The notes under the pieces: model-generated | Seen by the model: only the letters and a program-made list of their open reading frames with translations | The model's database searches: none | What the model was told of the DNA's origin: nothing | Shown here: positions 11,574 to 22,447 of the stretch, in pieces | Position numbering within the stretch: the first letter of the stretch is position 1 | Layout: each line of letters begins with the position of its first letter | DNA from: Schizophyllum amplum | Taxonomy: Eukaryota; Basidiomycota; Agaricomycetes; Agaricales; Schizophyllaceae | Length of the DNA stretch: 64,000 nucleotides | Assembly: GCA_007026445.1 (NCBI GenBank) | Contig: VDMD01000002.1 | Coordinates: 2,852,001 to 2,916,000 of the forward strand | Direction of reading: 5' to 3' | Translations under genes and position numbers: made by a program

Positions 11574-12818
11574 ATGAAAATCGGCAAAATTACACTCCTG
11601 CTTGCCACCGCGCTCGCCGGCGCTGGTGTCGCACGCGCCGCGTCCCTTCAGCAGGTCTCGAATTTCGGCGACAATCCGACGGGCGTCCAGATGTGCGTAA
11701 CTCGTATTCTTTATACACCTCCAGTCAATCCTTGATACAATCTACCAGGTTCATCTACGTGCCAGACACACTGGCTGCATCGCCTCCCATAATCGTCGCG
11801 ATGCATTACTGCACGGGCACCGCTCAGGCGTATTACCAGGGCACGCAGTATGCGAACTTGGCTAACTCGATGGGCTTTATCGTCATCGTACGTCTTCCTT
11901 GCATCCTCTACCTACCAGACACGCCTAACACACCCGTGCTACAGTACCCGGATGCGCCGGACTCGGGAGGCTGCTGGGATGTGCATTCGACGGAGACGCT
12001 GACTCACGACGCGGGCGGCGACTCGCTCGGGATCGCGTCGATGGTGCGGTATGCGATTGACACGTACGGCGCGGACCCCGCTCGTGTCTTTGCGACGGGC
12101 ACGAGCTCGGGCGCGATGATGACGAACGTGAGCGTGCTGTTGGCTAGAAGGAAGGTCTACTGACCACAGACAGGTGCTCATCGGCGCCTACCCCGACCTC
12201 TTCGCTGCCGGTGCGGCGTTCTCTGGCGTGCCCTACGGATGCTTTGCGGGCCCCTCGCTGTGGAACTCGCAGTGTGCGCAGGGACAGCGTAAGTGGCGCT
12301 TTGCAGATGACTGAGAGCTCAGCTGACACCGTCACTACAGTCATCAAGAGCGCACAGGAATGGGTAAGTGTTTGCGCGAGCTTCGGCTCGGTGCGAGGCG
12401 CTGACAGCAGTCGATGCAGGGTGACCAGGCGCGGAGCGGGTACGCCGACTTTTCGGGCACGCGCCCGAAGATGCAGGTTTGGCACGGATCTGCGTACGTG
12501 GTCTTCATTGAAAGGTGGGGTGAGGCTTACGGGTGACTGTGTAGGGACACGACGCTGTACCCGCAGAACTTCTATGAGGAAGTAAGTGGACGGAGATTAC
12601 AGAGAGCGATAGGAACTGACGGGATGTTGCAGATCAAGCAGTGGACGAACGTGCTTGGGTATGAGGAGTCCGCGGGAACGAACACGACAAGCGACCCGTT
12701 ACCGGGGTACACGCGTGCGACGTACGGGACGGACTTTGAGGCGATCTTTGCGCAGGGCGTGGGGCACACAGTGCCCGAGCAGGCCAACGATGTGCTGAGG
12801 TTCTTTGGGCTTTCGTGA
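11574..12818 (+). CDS. Secreted acetyl xylan esterase, carbohydrate esterase family 1
   Basis: Eight exons fit: 11574-11692, 11749-11887, 11945-12127, 12174-12288, 12341-12363, 12420-12493, 12545-12581 and 12633-12818. The protein begins with a signal peptide (MKIGKITLLLATALAGAGVA, then an Ala-rich cleavage region). The alpha/beta-hydrolase core of the CE1/PHB-depolymerase type follows: IIVAMHYCTGTAQAYY, YPDAPDSGGCWDV, nucleophile loop GTSSGAMMTN (G-x-S-x-G), the Asp region MQVWHGSADTTLYPQNFYEE, and the His region GVGHTVPEQAND near the C-terminus. CE1 acetyl xylan esterases remove acetyl groups from xylan outside the cell during wood or litter decay. No cellulose-binding module is attached; the protein ends with the catalytic domain. 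A feruloyl esterase of the same fold is the alternative. Confidence 0.9.
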
Positions 12819-13256
12819 GGAATACAGGGGGCAGGGACCTGTAGGCTATAGTATCGGTGTTTCCGGAGGTGTTTGGTGTCGGATCACGAGGCAGCGGTGT
12901 AAACAAACTTGTGCGACCTGATAAGGACGGTCATGGGAACTTCTTTACCCAGCGCTTCGAATGGAAGACATGTGAAGAAGGCGGGGTGCCCTGGTTCTGA
13001 TGACGCATGCAGGACTTTGCAAGGAGGACTATCTGGGTCGTCTCTGCGTATGTGCTCTATCGAGGAGGAGGCGTAGAAATATTATTTGAGGTCCCCGTCC
13101 CCGTCGCTGCCGTAAGATTCGAGTGATAGACGTCGTGGATTCAATTATGGTGATCTGATCGGGGCCGAAAATGGGCAAAGCACCCCTGTCGTCTACCTGG
13201 CTCTGGCGGACAGGCGAAATCGAATTTTGTATTTCGCCCTCATGTCCTAGGCCGCC
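12819..13256. other. Short intergenic spacer
   Basis: This is the 3' flank of the esterase and the 5' flank of the hydrolase-fold gene. I see nothing further in it. Confidence 0.5.
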
Positions 13257-15218
13257 ATGCCGTTCGTCGACCTCCACAGCGCCGACGACTATGCGCGGAT
13301 CCACTACACCACTAATACCCTCTTCAACAACGTCGGCGGCTTCGACCCAGAGAAACCCACTGTCGTTATTCTCCACCCCAACTTCCTGGACTCGACCTGG
13401 CTGCACAATCAGTTCTCTGACCAGCGCCTCGACAATGGCTACAACCTCATAGCCTTCGATATGCGCGTCTGCGGCAGGTCGCTAGCGCGTCCTAGCGGAC
13501 GGCACGACAGCTGGACAGATGCTGCGGACTTGGCGTTTTGTCACTCCGTGCGTGCCCTGCTTGCCCCCCAGTATTTTTCTAACAACATACAGATCCTCGG
13601 CCTCGCGCCATGGCATATGCTCGCGCTCGAAGGCATCTCAGTCAATTGCGCGCTACGATTTGCAGCTCTGTAGGATCCTCGCACATAGCCCCACGCCACA
13701 TTGATTGATCGACGCTCTAGATTCCCAGAGCTTTGCCTCAGCCTGACACTATGCAACGTTCCGGCACCGACAGAGTGCGCATCATCCCGTCCCTGATTCC
13801 CTCGTTCTTATGACGTCGTGCAGATTGTTCTGGGTATACACTGCGTACGACGAGATGGTCGCGTCCTGGGCTGGCGCAGAGGACCTCGAGTCATTAGAGC
13901 ATGTCGCCATGGAGGCGGTCACGTTCTTGGTCGGTCAGGTGTGTTGCATTCCCTCTTTCGAATGCAAAGGCTCACGTTCATGCTTAGGACTGCGATCCCG
14001 ACCTACAGGATGACGTTCGTCCCATTCTTCGCATATAGGAAACTGGTATAAACGACCTCTTCAGATTGTTGAGTTCTGGGAGACAACACACCCTCCACGC
14101 CGTCGCACACGCCTAGTAGAGATGGTCAATGTCCTTCTACATGTGAGTAAGACCTCCTCGGCACCTACGAATTCTGCGTCGTATCTCAGTCAGACACTGA
14201 TGGCTTGGGCAGAGAACGCCACTAGCCAAGAATGTATATTCTAGCATCACTCAACCAGTTCTCGTGTTGCACGTAAGGTTTTCTGAAAACACTCAATTTA
14301 TTTTGTTCTAAACGCGTGGGCAGGGCGACAAGAACGAGACGTGTCCCGTAGCACACGCAGAAAAGCTAGTTTCGCAGCTGACGAGCGCAGAGGGTGGCGC
14401 TAAATTGTATATCGTGAAAGGTGCGCACTCTCCTCACCTCACCCTTTTCCGTAGCTCACCACTGACCGCGCGCAGGTGGTTCCGGTGCACTAAGTATCGT
14501 CCCTGGCAACGCTTCCATTGCGAATCAGACCTTCGCCAAATTCCTGAGTCGGCTGCCACCCGCCCGTTCAGACCTTACCACCACGCTCCCGGAGCAGCGC
14601 GACACGAAGATGCGCGCAGCGCTCGAGCGTCTGGCCACGCTCATGGGCGACCGGAACATCGCAGAGCGTGACCCCCGCTCCGTGCTGTCGTTCTCGTGCG
14701 TGGGGCCGGAGGTGCTGAAAAGCCAGACGGAAATGCTGGCGCATTATGCCATCGGCCAGGAGGACGCGTTTTCCGCGCTGGGGCCGGATGGACGGCCCAT
14801 CAGACGGTGAGTGGCTTGCGGTTGGAGTGCGTTCAGCCAGCTGACGAAGGTCTGTCAGAATGTCGGAGCGCAAGCGCGATCATTGGTTCCACAGCGAGAG
14901 GGACGGATTATCGTACGCTGGTTAGTACCCCTGCCACAAATTTTTGTACCCATCTGACGACCTCACCCTTCTGCAGGCAACGTCGCTCCGAACGGCGCGC
15001 AGGCCAAGCGGCACAAGCGCTCGAACTCGGTCTCAGAGAAGTCTGTACCGCAGTCTGACCCAATATCCACCGAGGCGGCCAAAGACGGCCGGCTGCGGCG
15101 GGCAAACTACTCGAGCGGCGCGTTCAACTCGACGACCGTCGAGAAGCATGTCATCAAGGGGTCGATGGCGAAAGTCGTGTCGCAGTCCGCGTCATCCTCG
15201 GGCAGGTTGAGGTTGTAG
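13257..15218 (+). CDS. Alpha/beta-hydrolase-fold protein with long basic C-terminal tail
   Basis: Eleven exons close in phase: 13257-13547, 13593-13669, 13721-13774, 13824-13938, 13988-14014, 14065-14142, 14213-14272, 14324-14420, 14476-14806, 14859-14920 and 14977-15218 (477 aa). Fold features: oxyanion-hole region VVILHPNFLDSTWLHNQF, LIAFDMRVCGRS, nucleophile elbow LALEGISVNCALRFAALFPE (Ser present, second Gly of G-x-S-x-G replaced by Asn), and the acid region PVLVLHGDKNETCPVAHAEK. Where the catalytic His is expected the sequence reads IVKGGSGALSIV, with no His. After the fold (about residue 285) comes an extra region of about 190 residues ending in a Lys/Arg/Ser-rich tail with NGAQAKRHKRSNS. 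The function is unknown; it may be an esterase-like enzyme with altered chemistry or a non-catalytic relative. The intron at 14015-14064 has a weak donor (GTTCGT). Confidence 0.8.
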
Positions 15219-16008
15219 TAGGACGGGAGAGCCATGTTGACGTCGTGCCTCGCAGGCATCGTTACGTCCGCTCGGCCAGCCAGCGCCGTGCTTGCAATAT
15301 CTGGAATGTGCTTCTACAATGTGTAATTTCTGCGGCGGACGCGTTTCACGAGAGGGCGCGCCTGCCGGCATCACCACTATTCCCTCCGGTCCTTTTCTTT
15401 CCCTGTCATCCTTACCTCGCCTCACCATGCCACCGCCATTTTTTCTCGTGTCATTTCTCACATTACCCTCCTCTTTCCTTCCTCCTTGCGCTAGGTCGCT
15501 CCTACGTGCGCTAGGTCGCTCCTACGTGCGCTAGCTCGCCCGTTTGCATACACCACTACTCGCGCTGTTGATGACGACTTATTTTATGGTGGACACAGAG
15601 TACCAGCGCGGGCTGCTAGACTGTCCCTTCGAGTGGGCGTGTTCCCTAGAGCAGCTTGGCGTGCTCCTCCCAGTGGCTTGGGTGTCTCCTTCTAGCAGCT
15701 TGCCGAGACTCGTGTGTATACGTACGTTTTCCCTCGCTGCCCTTGTTATCTTAGCTATCCCTTTATGTGCCACATATACATTACCAGGCATACCCGTACG
15801 AACGTATATTTTATATATACATAGAGCCGGACTTCTCTGCGGGTTGAGAGGCGCCGAGAAAAGTTGGTGACCTATTAGTATGTGTGACTACGCGGTTGAG
15901 TGAAATGGGGTACATCCAGGGTACATAGTGAGCCAGTATCGAACATACCGGAAAGATGAGTGGACTGAATAAAAGCCTAGTAGAATTTGACATGAGATGT
16001 ATTGACAA
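15219..16008. other. Intergenic stretch before the tRNA gene
   Basis: It is pyrimidine-rich (about 15360-15480) and contains a 20-bp tandem repeat (15487-15526 plus a partial third unit). No protein gene is supported. Confidence 0.5.
15487..15540. repeat. 20-bp tandem repeat, two full units and a partial third
   Basis: TGCGCTAGGTCGCTCCTACG occurs at 15487-15506 and again at 15507-15526 without change; a third copy starts TGCGCTAGCTCGCC and then decays. Confidence 0.85.
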
Positions 16009-16088
16009 GCCCTGCTAGCTCAGTGGTAGAGCGTCGCACTCGTACATGTTCGATGCGAAGGTCAGTCGTTCAAGTCGGCTGTGGGGCA
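16009..16088 (+). tRNA. tRNA-Thr (anticodon CGT) with an 8-nt intron
   Basis: The cloverleaf folds fully by eye. The acceptor stem GCCCTGC (16009-16015) pairs with GTGGGGC (16081-16087), with two G-T wobbles, followed by discriminator A16088. The D arm is GCTC/GAGC. Anticodon stem TCGCA (16034-16038) pairs with TGCGA (16054-16058), with loop C-T-CGT-A and A38. The T arm is AGTCG/CGGCT around TTCAAGT. Between A37 and A38 lies CATGTTCG (16045-16052), the canonical eukaryotic tRNA intron position. Anticodon CGT (16041-16043) reads ACG, threonine. CCA is not encoded, as expected. Internal A and B boxes are present within the gene. Confidence 0.93.
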
Positions 16089-16104
16089 TATGAAGGATTT
16101 CTCG

Positions 16105-16114
16105 TTTTTTTTTT
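16105..16114 (+). terminator. RNA polymerase III terminator of the tRNA gene
   Basis: A run of ten T residues begins 17 bp after the tRNA end, the standard Pol III stop signal. Confidence 0.85.
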
Positions 16115-16751
16115 CACCTGTACGTCTCCTTTTTTCGATAATTCGACAAGCGGACGGTAAATCGGGGAGCTTCCTGGTCTTCGTTGTTCTGGCGCGCTCG
16201 CGGGTCCGGTGTGCTGCAGGGCAAGAAATACTAGTTTGTACGCGGGTCACACGTTAATTCGAGCGTGTGGTCCCAAGCAAGTCCCAAAGCTACGACCGGT
16301 GACCGGTGACTTCTTTGCAACAAGTCTTAGTTATGGTTCAACTCACCACACGCGGGCCAACCACCCCTTTCTGGCATAGCAGTACATGTACTAGTGCGAC
16401 GTGAGCATTACTTACAATAATGGGAGGGCAAAGTCGGATGATGCCACTGTAATATGGACTTACCATCACGCAATCCAGATGTAGACCGAGGTAAGACTAG
16501 AAGCTTTGACACAGCGAAAACACGCCCTAGACCGAAGTTCCGTCTCCTAGCTTGAAGATCAGTCTCCTCAGCTCGAGGGTACGGTCCGCTGAGTCACCAC
16601 ATGGGACACGAATGCCATAAGTATGTACCTCGCTGGAGGCGGAGGTATTGACCGCGTACCGACGACCGTCCGCGCCTCGTTCTAGAGATCTTCCGAGTCC
16701 TTTGTGTCCTATAGAGGACCAAGAGTCATACAGGATGACCTTGCGTCGCAC

Positions 16752-16921
16752 AGAAGACGCGGAGTGTGGGACAGGTGAAGACGCAGAGCGTGAGATAGTC
16801 GAAGACGCAGCTGAGCGTGAGACAGTCAACGAGCGCAGCGTGAGATGGTTGAGCAGCGAGAGCGTGGGGCGGTTCCAGGGCAGTTGAGAAATCATCGAAG
16901 ACGCCGAGCGTGAGACGGTTG
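16752..16921. repeat. Degenerate minisatellite, 23-27 bp units
   Basis: About six units share the core GAAGACGC-GAGCGTGAGACAGT with substitutions and small indels (for example starts near 16752, 16777, 16801, 16828, 16851 and 16897). Confidence 0.75.
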
Positions 16922-16942
16922 GGGACCCACGCACTCGTCTGT

Positions 16943-17038
16943 CCTGTGAACGTTGCCGGCTTCGTTCGCCCTGCGCCCTGTGAACGTCGCCGACTTCGTT
17001 CGCCCTGCGCCCTGTGAACATTGCTGGCGCTGATCACC
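16943..17038. repeat. 34-bp tandem repeat
   Basis: Units at 16943-16976 and 16977-17010 are nearly identical, and a third diverged unit begins at 17011. Each starts CCTGTGAACG and ends CGCCCTGCGC. Confidence 0.85.
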
Positions 17039-17267
17039 CGTCTTCTTGAGATAGAGCGGATCTTCTGCGCGGAAGGCAGGGCCTCTGGCCGCCGCCCAAG
17101 GCCATAGGAGTAGGATGGGCCCATAATAAAGACAGTAGTTCACGGGGTCCACCGTCCATTGCGGGCCCATCGTCAACGGTGGTCCGTGGTATCATGGTAT
17201 GGGAAGTAAGGTACCCCGGCCCAGGGAGAACGCGGTGGGCACAATGGCGAGGAGCGGAAGCAACTTA

Positions 17268-17335
17268 CGAGAGCGTGGTGGGCCGCAGAGAGGCGTGGTA
17301 TAGAGGCGTGGTGGGCCGCAGAGGGGCGGATCAGC
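17268..17335. repeat. Short direct repeats
   Basis: GCGTGGTGGGCCGCAGAG occurs twice, around 17273 and 17308, separated by a related fragment (GAGGCGTGGTATAGAG). Confidence 0.7.
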
Positions 17336-17378
17336 CGGTGGGAACCTGGATGAGAGCGTGGGCATTGGAAGGAGGGGG

Positions 17379-17460
17379 ACTGAATGCGGAGGGGAGAGGG
17401 ACTGAATGCAGAGGGGAGAGGGAGTGAATGCGGAGGGGACGGGACCGAATAGTGACTGAA
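17379..17460. repeat. 22-bp tandem repeat
   Basis: Units at 17379-17400, 17401-17422 and from 17423 share ACTGAATGCGGAGGGGAGAG with few changes; a fourth broken unit ends near 17460. Confidence 0.85.
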
Positions 17461-20302
17461 TGCGCAGGAGGAGGTTGCGTAAGAGGAGTGATAGGCAGGT
17501 GATGATGGGCTTGGGTTAGACGTCTAGAGGGGAGAGTCCACGAGGACGCAGATCTCTGGATCGCCCATACTTGACGTCTCGCGTGTCAGAGGTGGCTGTA
17601 CCCCCCCCTCCCTGCCTTTTCGAGTAATTTTTGATGTGACGTAGCCACACTGCTGTCGGCGATGCCGTCCGTGGTGGAATTGTGGATGGCTCTGGCTGTA
17701 GATATTGTCGCCATACGAGGCAGTAGAGCTCAGTCTATGTGTGCGCACACGTATGGATCTAAGGTTAGTTACAGTACTGAGTCCACCGTGAACCCCCCGT
17801 GCACAAACGGGCCCGTCGTCTACACTCTTTCTCACAACTTCACACGGTGCATTGCGAGGAGAACCCGCAAGTGATTTTCACCAGCACTTCACTTATGTAG
17901 AAGCACCTGTCGTGAAAGTCGTGAAGGGTGCACGACTCGGACTTCCAGCTTCATGGCCGCCATGATAGGCTGCAGAACAGATTGCGACAGGCTAATTTCT
18001 CGCTGCCCGTGCGCCTGCATGGTCAGGCCGTACGGGCTCTATCCCATATCACACCCTCTCATGAGCTCGTCTGTAACATAATGTACTCCAAGCTCTAGTA
18101 TAAGTACCTTGTCGCCGTCGTAGGCGGTGGCGACGGCGACACTTGCAAGCAACAACGGGAATCCGGGCCGCTCCATTGCCGCCTGTCCCCTTCGCCGCAT
18201 TCCAGGACAGGGCCGTGAGCGTACGCCTGGCGTACGCACTTGCGGAAGGGCTGTCCGCCTCCCCCGCCACCACTGCTCGCAGTGCATAGGTATGTACTGT
18301 CCTGGTACTGTCCTTCGACAACCAGCCCTGTTCGCCAGAAAGGGAATGACCACTCTGATGGGCCATCACTGGCCTGGACCAGATGTCACGCCACGCGAGA
18401 TGTCGAGTATGCCCGATCCAGATCTTTGCGACCTCTTGGGAGAGTCAGAGGTCTACGCTGGGTCTTCTCCGCCGATGGAGCGCGTACGTGGGAGGGACGC
18501 GAAAGGTCGTGCGACGCAAGAGGTCCAGAGGGATCGTGCGACGCGGGGCGTTTACCGATGGGTCGGCCGTGGGCGGCTACGCCGACGGGGTGGGAGACTG
18601 TCACGGGGGGTGCGGGAAGTGGTGACCAAGCGTCTGAGTGATACTTGCACAGAAAAACGAACGGTTAAAGAAGTGACGAAGATGTAGGCCCTGTGGCAGC
18701 AACGGAATGCAGGTCCGACAGCGGGAATGAAGTCCTGAGCGTGGAAATGAAGTCTCCAAAAGTCGAACAATGGAGAAGGACAATAATCAGTAATCTCCCT
18801 CGAGGAGGATGAGCTCGGAAATGACGGTCGAATGTTCGGGTACCCAGGTCGCACTCCACCTCGGATGTCGGACACGTAGGACTAGGGCGGTGTTTGAAGC
18901 TGGCATCGCACGGCCGAATGTCGTATGTTAGGCCTCCGTTAGACGCGCCTAGAGGCGTCGCAGGTTATGCCCTTCGGTTCGTCGCCGGCGCCAAGTGAGG
19001 AGCACGTAAAGTGCTGGGTGTCTAGAAACAGCGCTATGTGTCGAGAAACAATCGGGCTCGGACCGAGACCAGAACTGACTGAATGGGATCAATGAATGGT
19101 GTATGACGCAGGTGTTCTGCGACGAAGAACGTGGCCGGTGGTGCCATTGAAGCGGTTGACAGATTGTGGCTGTTGCATGGCGGATGTTGGGCGGCTTAGC
19201 GACGCGGTACATAGGATGGGCGACGTCGTAGTAGGCGAGGCGAGGCGCGAGCGAAACGTGGGCAGATCGTCGCTGCGTCCATTGCACGACGCGGAATTGG
19301 AAGAGACGACGTGCAAGATACGAGTCCGCCCTGGTAGGGACGGCCGGAGGTTGGCCGGAGGCAGTCCCGGAGGCCCAAGGGGTGCCTCGGATGACAATCT
19401 CCTCGGAAGGCGCGCGGTGATCGTGTTGATAGTGGCGCCCGATGTACCGAAATCGGGTGCAAGTTGAACTTGCAACGTGTGCGGATCGTCGTCTCTGGCG
19501 TCCTGCGACGGGGGAAGGCGCGTTCAGTGAGCACTGCTGGAAAGCACTGCCGTTCATGAACTGCAAGGACTCCGAAAGATAATTGCCGATACTTCAAAGT
19601 GTCGTACATACCGGGCAATTGATCCGCCACACTGGGGCATGCATGTAACGATGAGACCAAAGGAAAGTGCTCAAAAAGGCATGTGGGAAACGTGCAAGGG
19701 CTTTGGCCAGGACCCCCCACTGCCCAGCAATGACCGATCTGATGGCCCACCGAGACAATGAGCGCAGAGGGTGTCCAGCAACAAGTAGCAAAGTTGCGCA
19801 CGCGCCGTGGCGATCTGGACATTGCAACGAGGCGTCGCGTCCTGCCGTAAAGGCGCAGCGTGAATTAATTAGGGAGAGGACATGATAAAGCGCGAGATTT
19901 CGACACGGTGGATACTTACCCGGCCGATGGTCCGGCTAGTGCGGTGCCTGATGATGACTTTCGACAGCCACGTTCTGCGTTTGTCGCGCTGTGTGCAGGC
20001 ATGGAATGTTGGGGAGCGCGCCGGCGAGGACGGGGAGGAGCAGGGGATCTGCAGACAAAATGAATGCTCGGTTGGAGAGACAAGAAAGAAGCTGAAAGAA
20101 GGGAGGATCGTGCGGAAGCAAACGGCAACGAATGGACACGTGTTGAAACAGGAGGGCCCAATTAAGGGGCGAGGGGGCCGGCCCCCTGCCGGTTGCCATC
20201 ATGTTTTCGATATTTTTTTACCCACTTTAGGGCGGCCGCTGTCCTTGCCTTCCTCCTCCTTCCCCATTTTCTTTTCTTCTCCCATCCTTCCTTTTGCCCG
20301 CC
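17461..20302. other. Gene-poor region, probably decayed repetitive DNA
   Basis: Open frames of up to about 200 codons occur in several overlapping phases on both strands (for example around 18130-18690, 19000-19820 and 19880-20570), but none shows a recognisable domain or coherent splice structure. The part next to 20302 is the promoter and leader of the RGS gene. A perfect 10-bp stem (18111-18120 with 18131-18140) and a 16-bp palindrome (20172-20187) lie here. Confidence 0.5.
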
Positions 20303-22447
20303 ATGCCTGCCGAACAAGAGCAGCAGCCGTCGACATCGTCGCACATGATGAAGACGACGAAGCGTGGGCGCCCTTTCCTCAAGGTGAGCCAGCCGCCGCC
20401 GCCGGCCGCGTCCCCCAGCGCTGTGCTCATCACATCGCCCGCCCACAGGACACGCTCGACCTCTTCGCCACCTTGGTGGTCTCCCTCGAGCTCGCGTCGA
20501 ACAAGCAGTTCTTCAGGACATTCGCTAATTCCTTCACAACGTGCGTCCCCTACGCCCACCACGCGTCCCGATAAGCTGACCACCACCCGCGCCAACAGCG
20601 ACCAGGCGGCAGCCAACCTCGCTTCGCTCAAGTTCTCACAATCTAATCGAGGGCCGGATCCCAGAGACCCATCACGCATAGTGACGACGACCACGACGAC
20701 GACGTTCTCCATGACACGCGATATGGCCAAGGCAATGTGCCAGCATTTCATGGACGCCCGTTTAATCGAAAACGCCGCCGACCCGTCCTTGAATCTCTTC
20801 AAGGACCGCGGCGTGTACATACTCACGCCCAAGGGCCTACACGTCCTCGAGCGCTTCATCTCAAGAAACGGCATGAACTCGGATCACCTCCAGCAGGTCT
20901 TCGCCACTCAACCCATCTGCATCAAGCTCCTGCACCTCGAGCGGAGGAGCGCGGACGACGAGATCATCGTCACCCAGTCCGTCATCACGGCCCTCTTCCG
21001 CCGCTTCGTCGGTCGCTCGCCAAACTATCAGACCTCAGCTGCCCAGCCCGTCGATGCCTTCCAACGGTATAACGAGCGCTCCAAGGGTATCGGCCTCGTC
21101 GATGTCACGGAGAGGGCCCAGCCGCTACTCGGCAAGTCCCAGCAGCAACACAAGTACTGCTTCCAGGCCGTTCACGCCTTGGAGTGGCTTTGCGACTTCA
21201 CGTCAGTCGTGGGTCGCGAGGAGGCGGCGGAGATGGCCGCGCAATTCGTGCGCTTCGGCCTCATCACCCTGGTCAGCGACAAGCGAAAGAACAACGACTC
21301 CGCGATCATCTTCACCGTCCGGGGCTCTGCGCCTGGCGGCAACTCGCCCGTCTCGGTACGTCGTTGCCGTTCATCTTCCCCTTCTTTCCTGACATCTTCC
21401 ACAGCAACAAGGCGAGTTCCGCTGCACGTCGAAGGCGATCTACAAGATCACGGAGGAGGGCAAGCGCGTTGCACATTGGGACCAGCGCGTGGACTCGCCG
21501 AGTGCATCGAACACCAACGTCTCAACCGAGCGCTCCTCAGTCGACGATCACGACCATGGTAAGTCAATCTCGCATGGACGCGGCTCCGACGTTCCCAAAC
21601 TTCAACGGCGGGTGTCGGTGGCCAACAACCTCAGTCGTGCTGACAGCACCTCAGACAAGAAGTCGAAGGAGAGCAACACGGAGCGCCTTCGCTACATCCT
21701 TGAAGACCCTCCGCTTCGCTCCCTCTTCCGCGAGTTCTTGCGCGGCAACTTCTGCGAGGAGAACCTGTCGTTCTGGATGGAGGTGCAGGACTTCAAGCGC
21801 AAGTTCAACATCACGTCCTCGGCGCAGGCGAACAGCGCGTCCCGCTCAGGCGCACGCAACACGCCTGGCCAAGCCGCGATGGAGCGCCACCACGAGTCGC
21901 TCATCAACACGGCGTTCATCATCTACAACATGTACCTCGCGCCCTCGAGTCAGTGCGAGCTGAACATCGACCACAACTTGCGGAACGAGTTGGCGAAGTA
22001 TCTCGAGGACGTCGTCACCAGCCTCACGGGCAAGGCGTTCTCTGGCCGCGTCGAGCCGGAGCAGGCAAACGCGTTCAACGCGACTCAGCTCCAGAACATG
22101 ATTCGGTTGTACGAGCGCATCCAGACGCACGTTTTCCGTCTCATGGCCACGGACTCTGTCCCGAAGGTACGTTTGACTGCTTTTACCAGTCTCTTCAGAA
22201 TGCTAACGCGCCGCTGCAGTTCATCAAAACGCCCAAGTTCCTCGCCATGCGCGATTGGGACGATGACTTCGACCCCACCGACAACGACATCAAGCAGTTG
22301 TCGGCCAACAACCCGACCCTGCCTCCGGGCTTGAGGCAGGAGGAGACGGGCGGGGCGTACATCACCATCTCGCAGCAGGGCAGCGAGCGGGAGCACCAGA
22401 ACCGAACAGGTGGTGGTCAGCAGCAGGAAACGCTGGTGACGCCATAG
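20303..22447 (+). CDS. thn1: Regulator of G-protein signalling, FlbA/Sst2/Thn1 type (DEP-DEP-RGS)
   Basis: Five exons join in phase: 20303-20383, 20449-20540, 20599-21355, 21405-22166 and 22220-22447 (639 aa). Two DEP-like regions lie in the first half (around FSMTRDMAKAMCQHFMDARL and, later, VGREEAAEMAAQFVRFGLIT). After a Ser-rich hinge comes the RGS box: LRYILEDPPLRSLFREFLRG, NFCEENLSFWMEVQDFKR, then SLINTAFIIYNMYLAPSSQC, LRNELAKYLEDV and IQTHVFRLMATDSVPKFIKT. These proteins speed GTP hydrolysis by heterotrimeric G-alpha subunits. In mushrooms the Thn1 member controls hyphal morphology and fruiting, and in yeasts Sst2/Crg1 damps the pheromone signal. Domain order and length match. The C-terminus is Gln/Gly-rich. 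The symbol follows the Schizophyllum gene and rests on architecture. Confidence 0.92.

Noticed and set aside
18127..18687. 186-codon plus-strand frame in the repeat island
   Set aside because: Arg/Gly-rich composition, overlapping frames in all phases and no recognisable domain or splice structure.
19196..19822. 208-codon minus-strand frame
   Set aside because: Several overlapping frames of similar length are open on both strands here; nothing favours this one.
21559..21645. Possible intron in the RGS gene starting GTAAGTCAATC
   Set aside because: The donor looks good, but both nearby acceptors break the frame before the RGS box, whereas reading through stays open.
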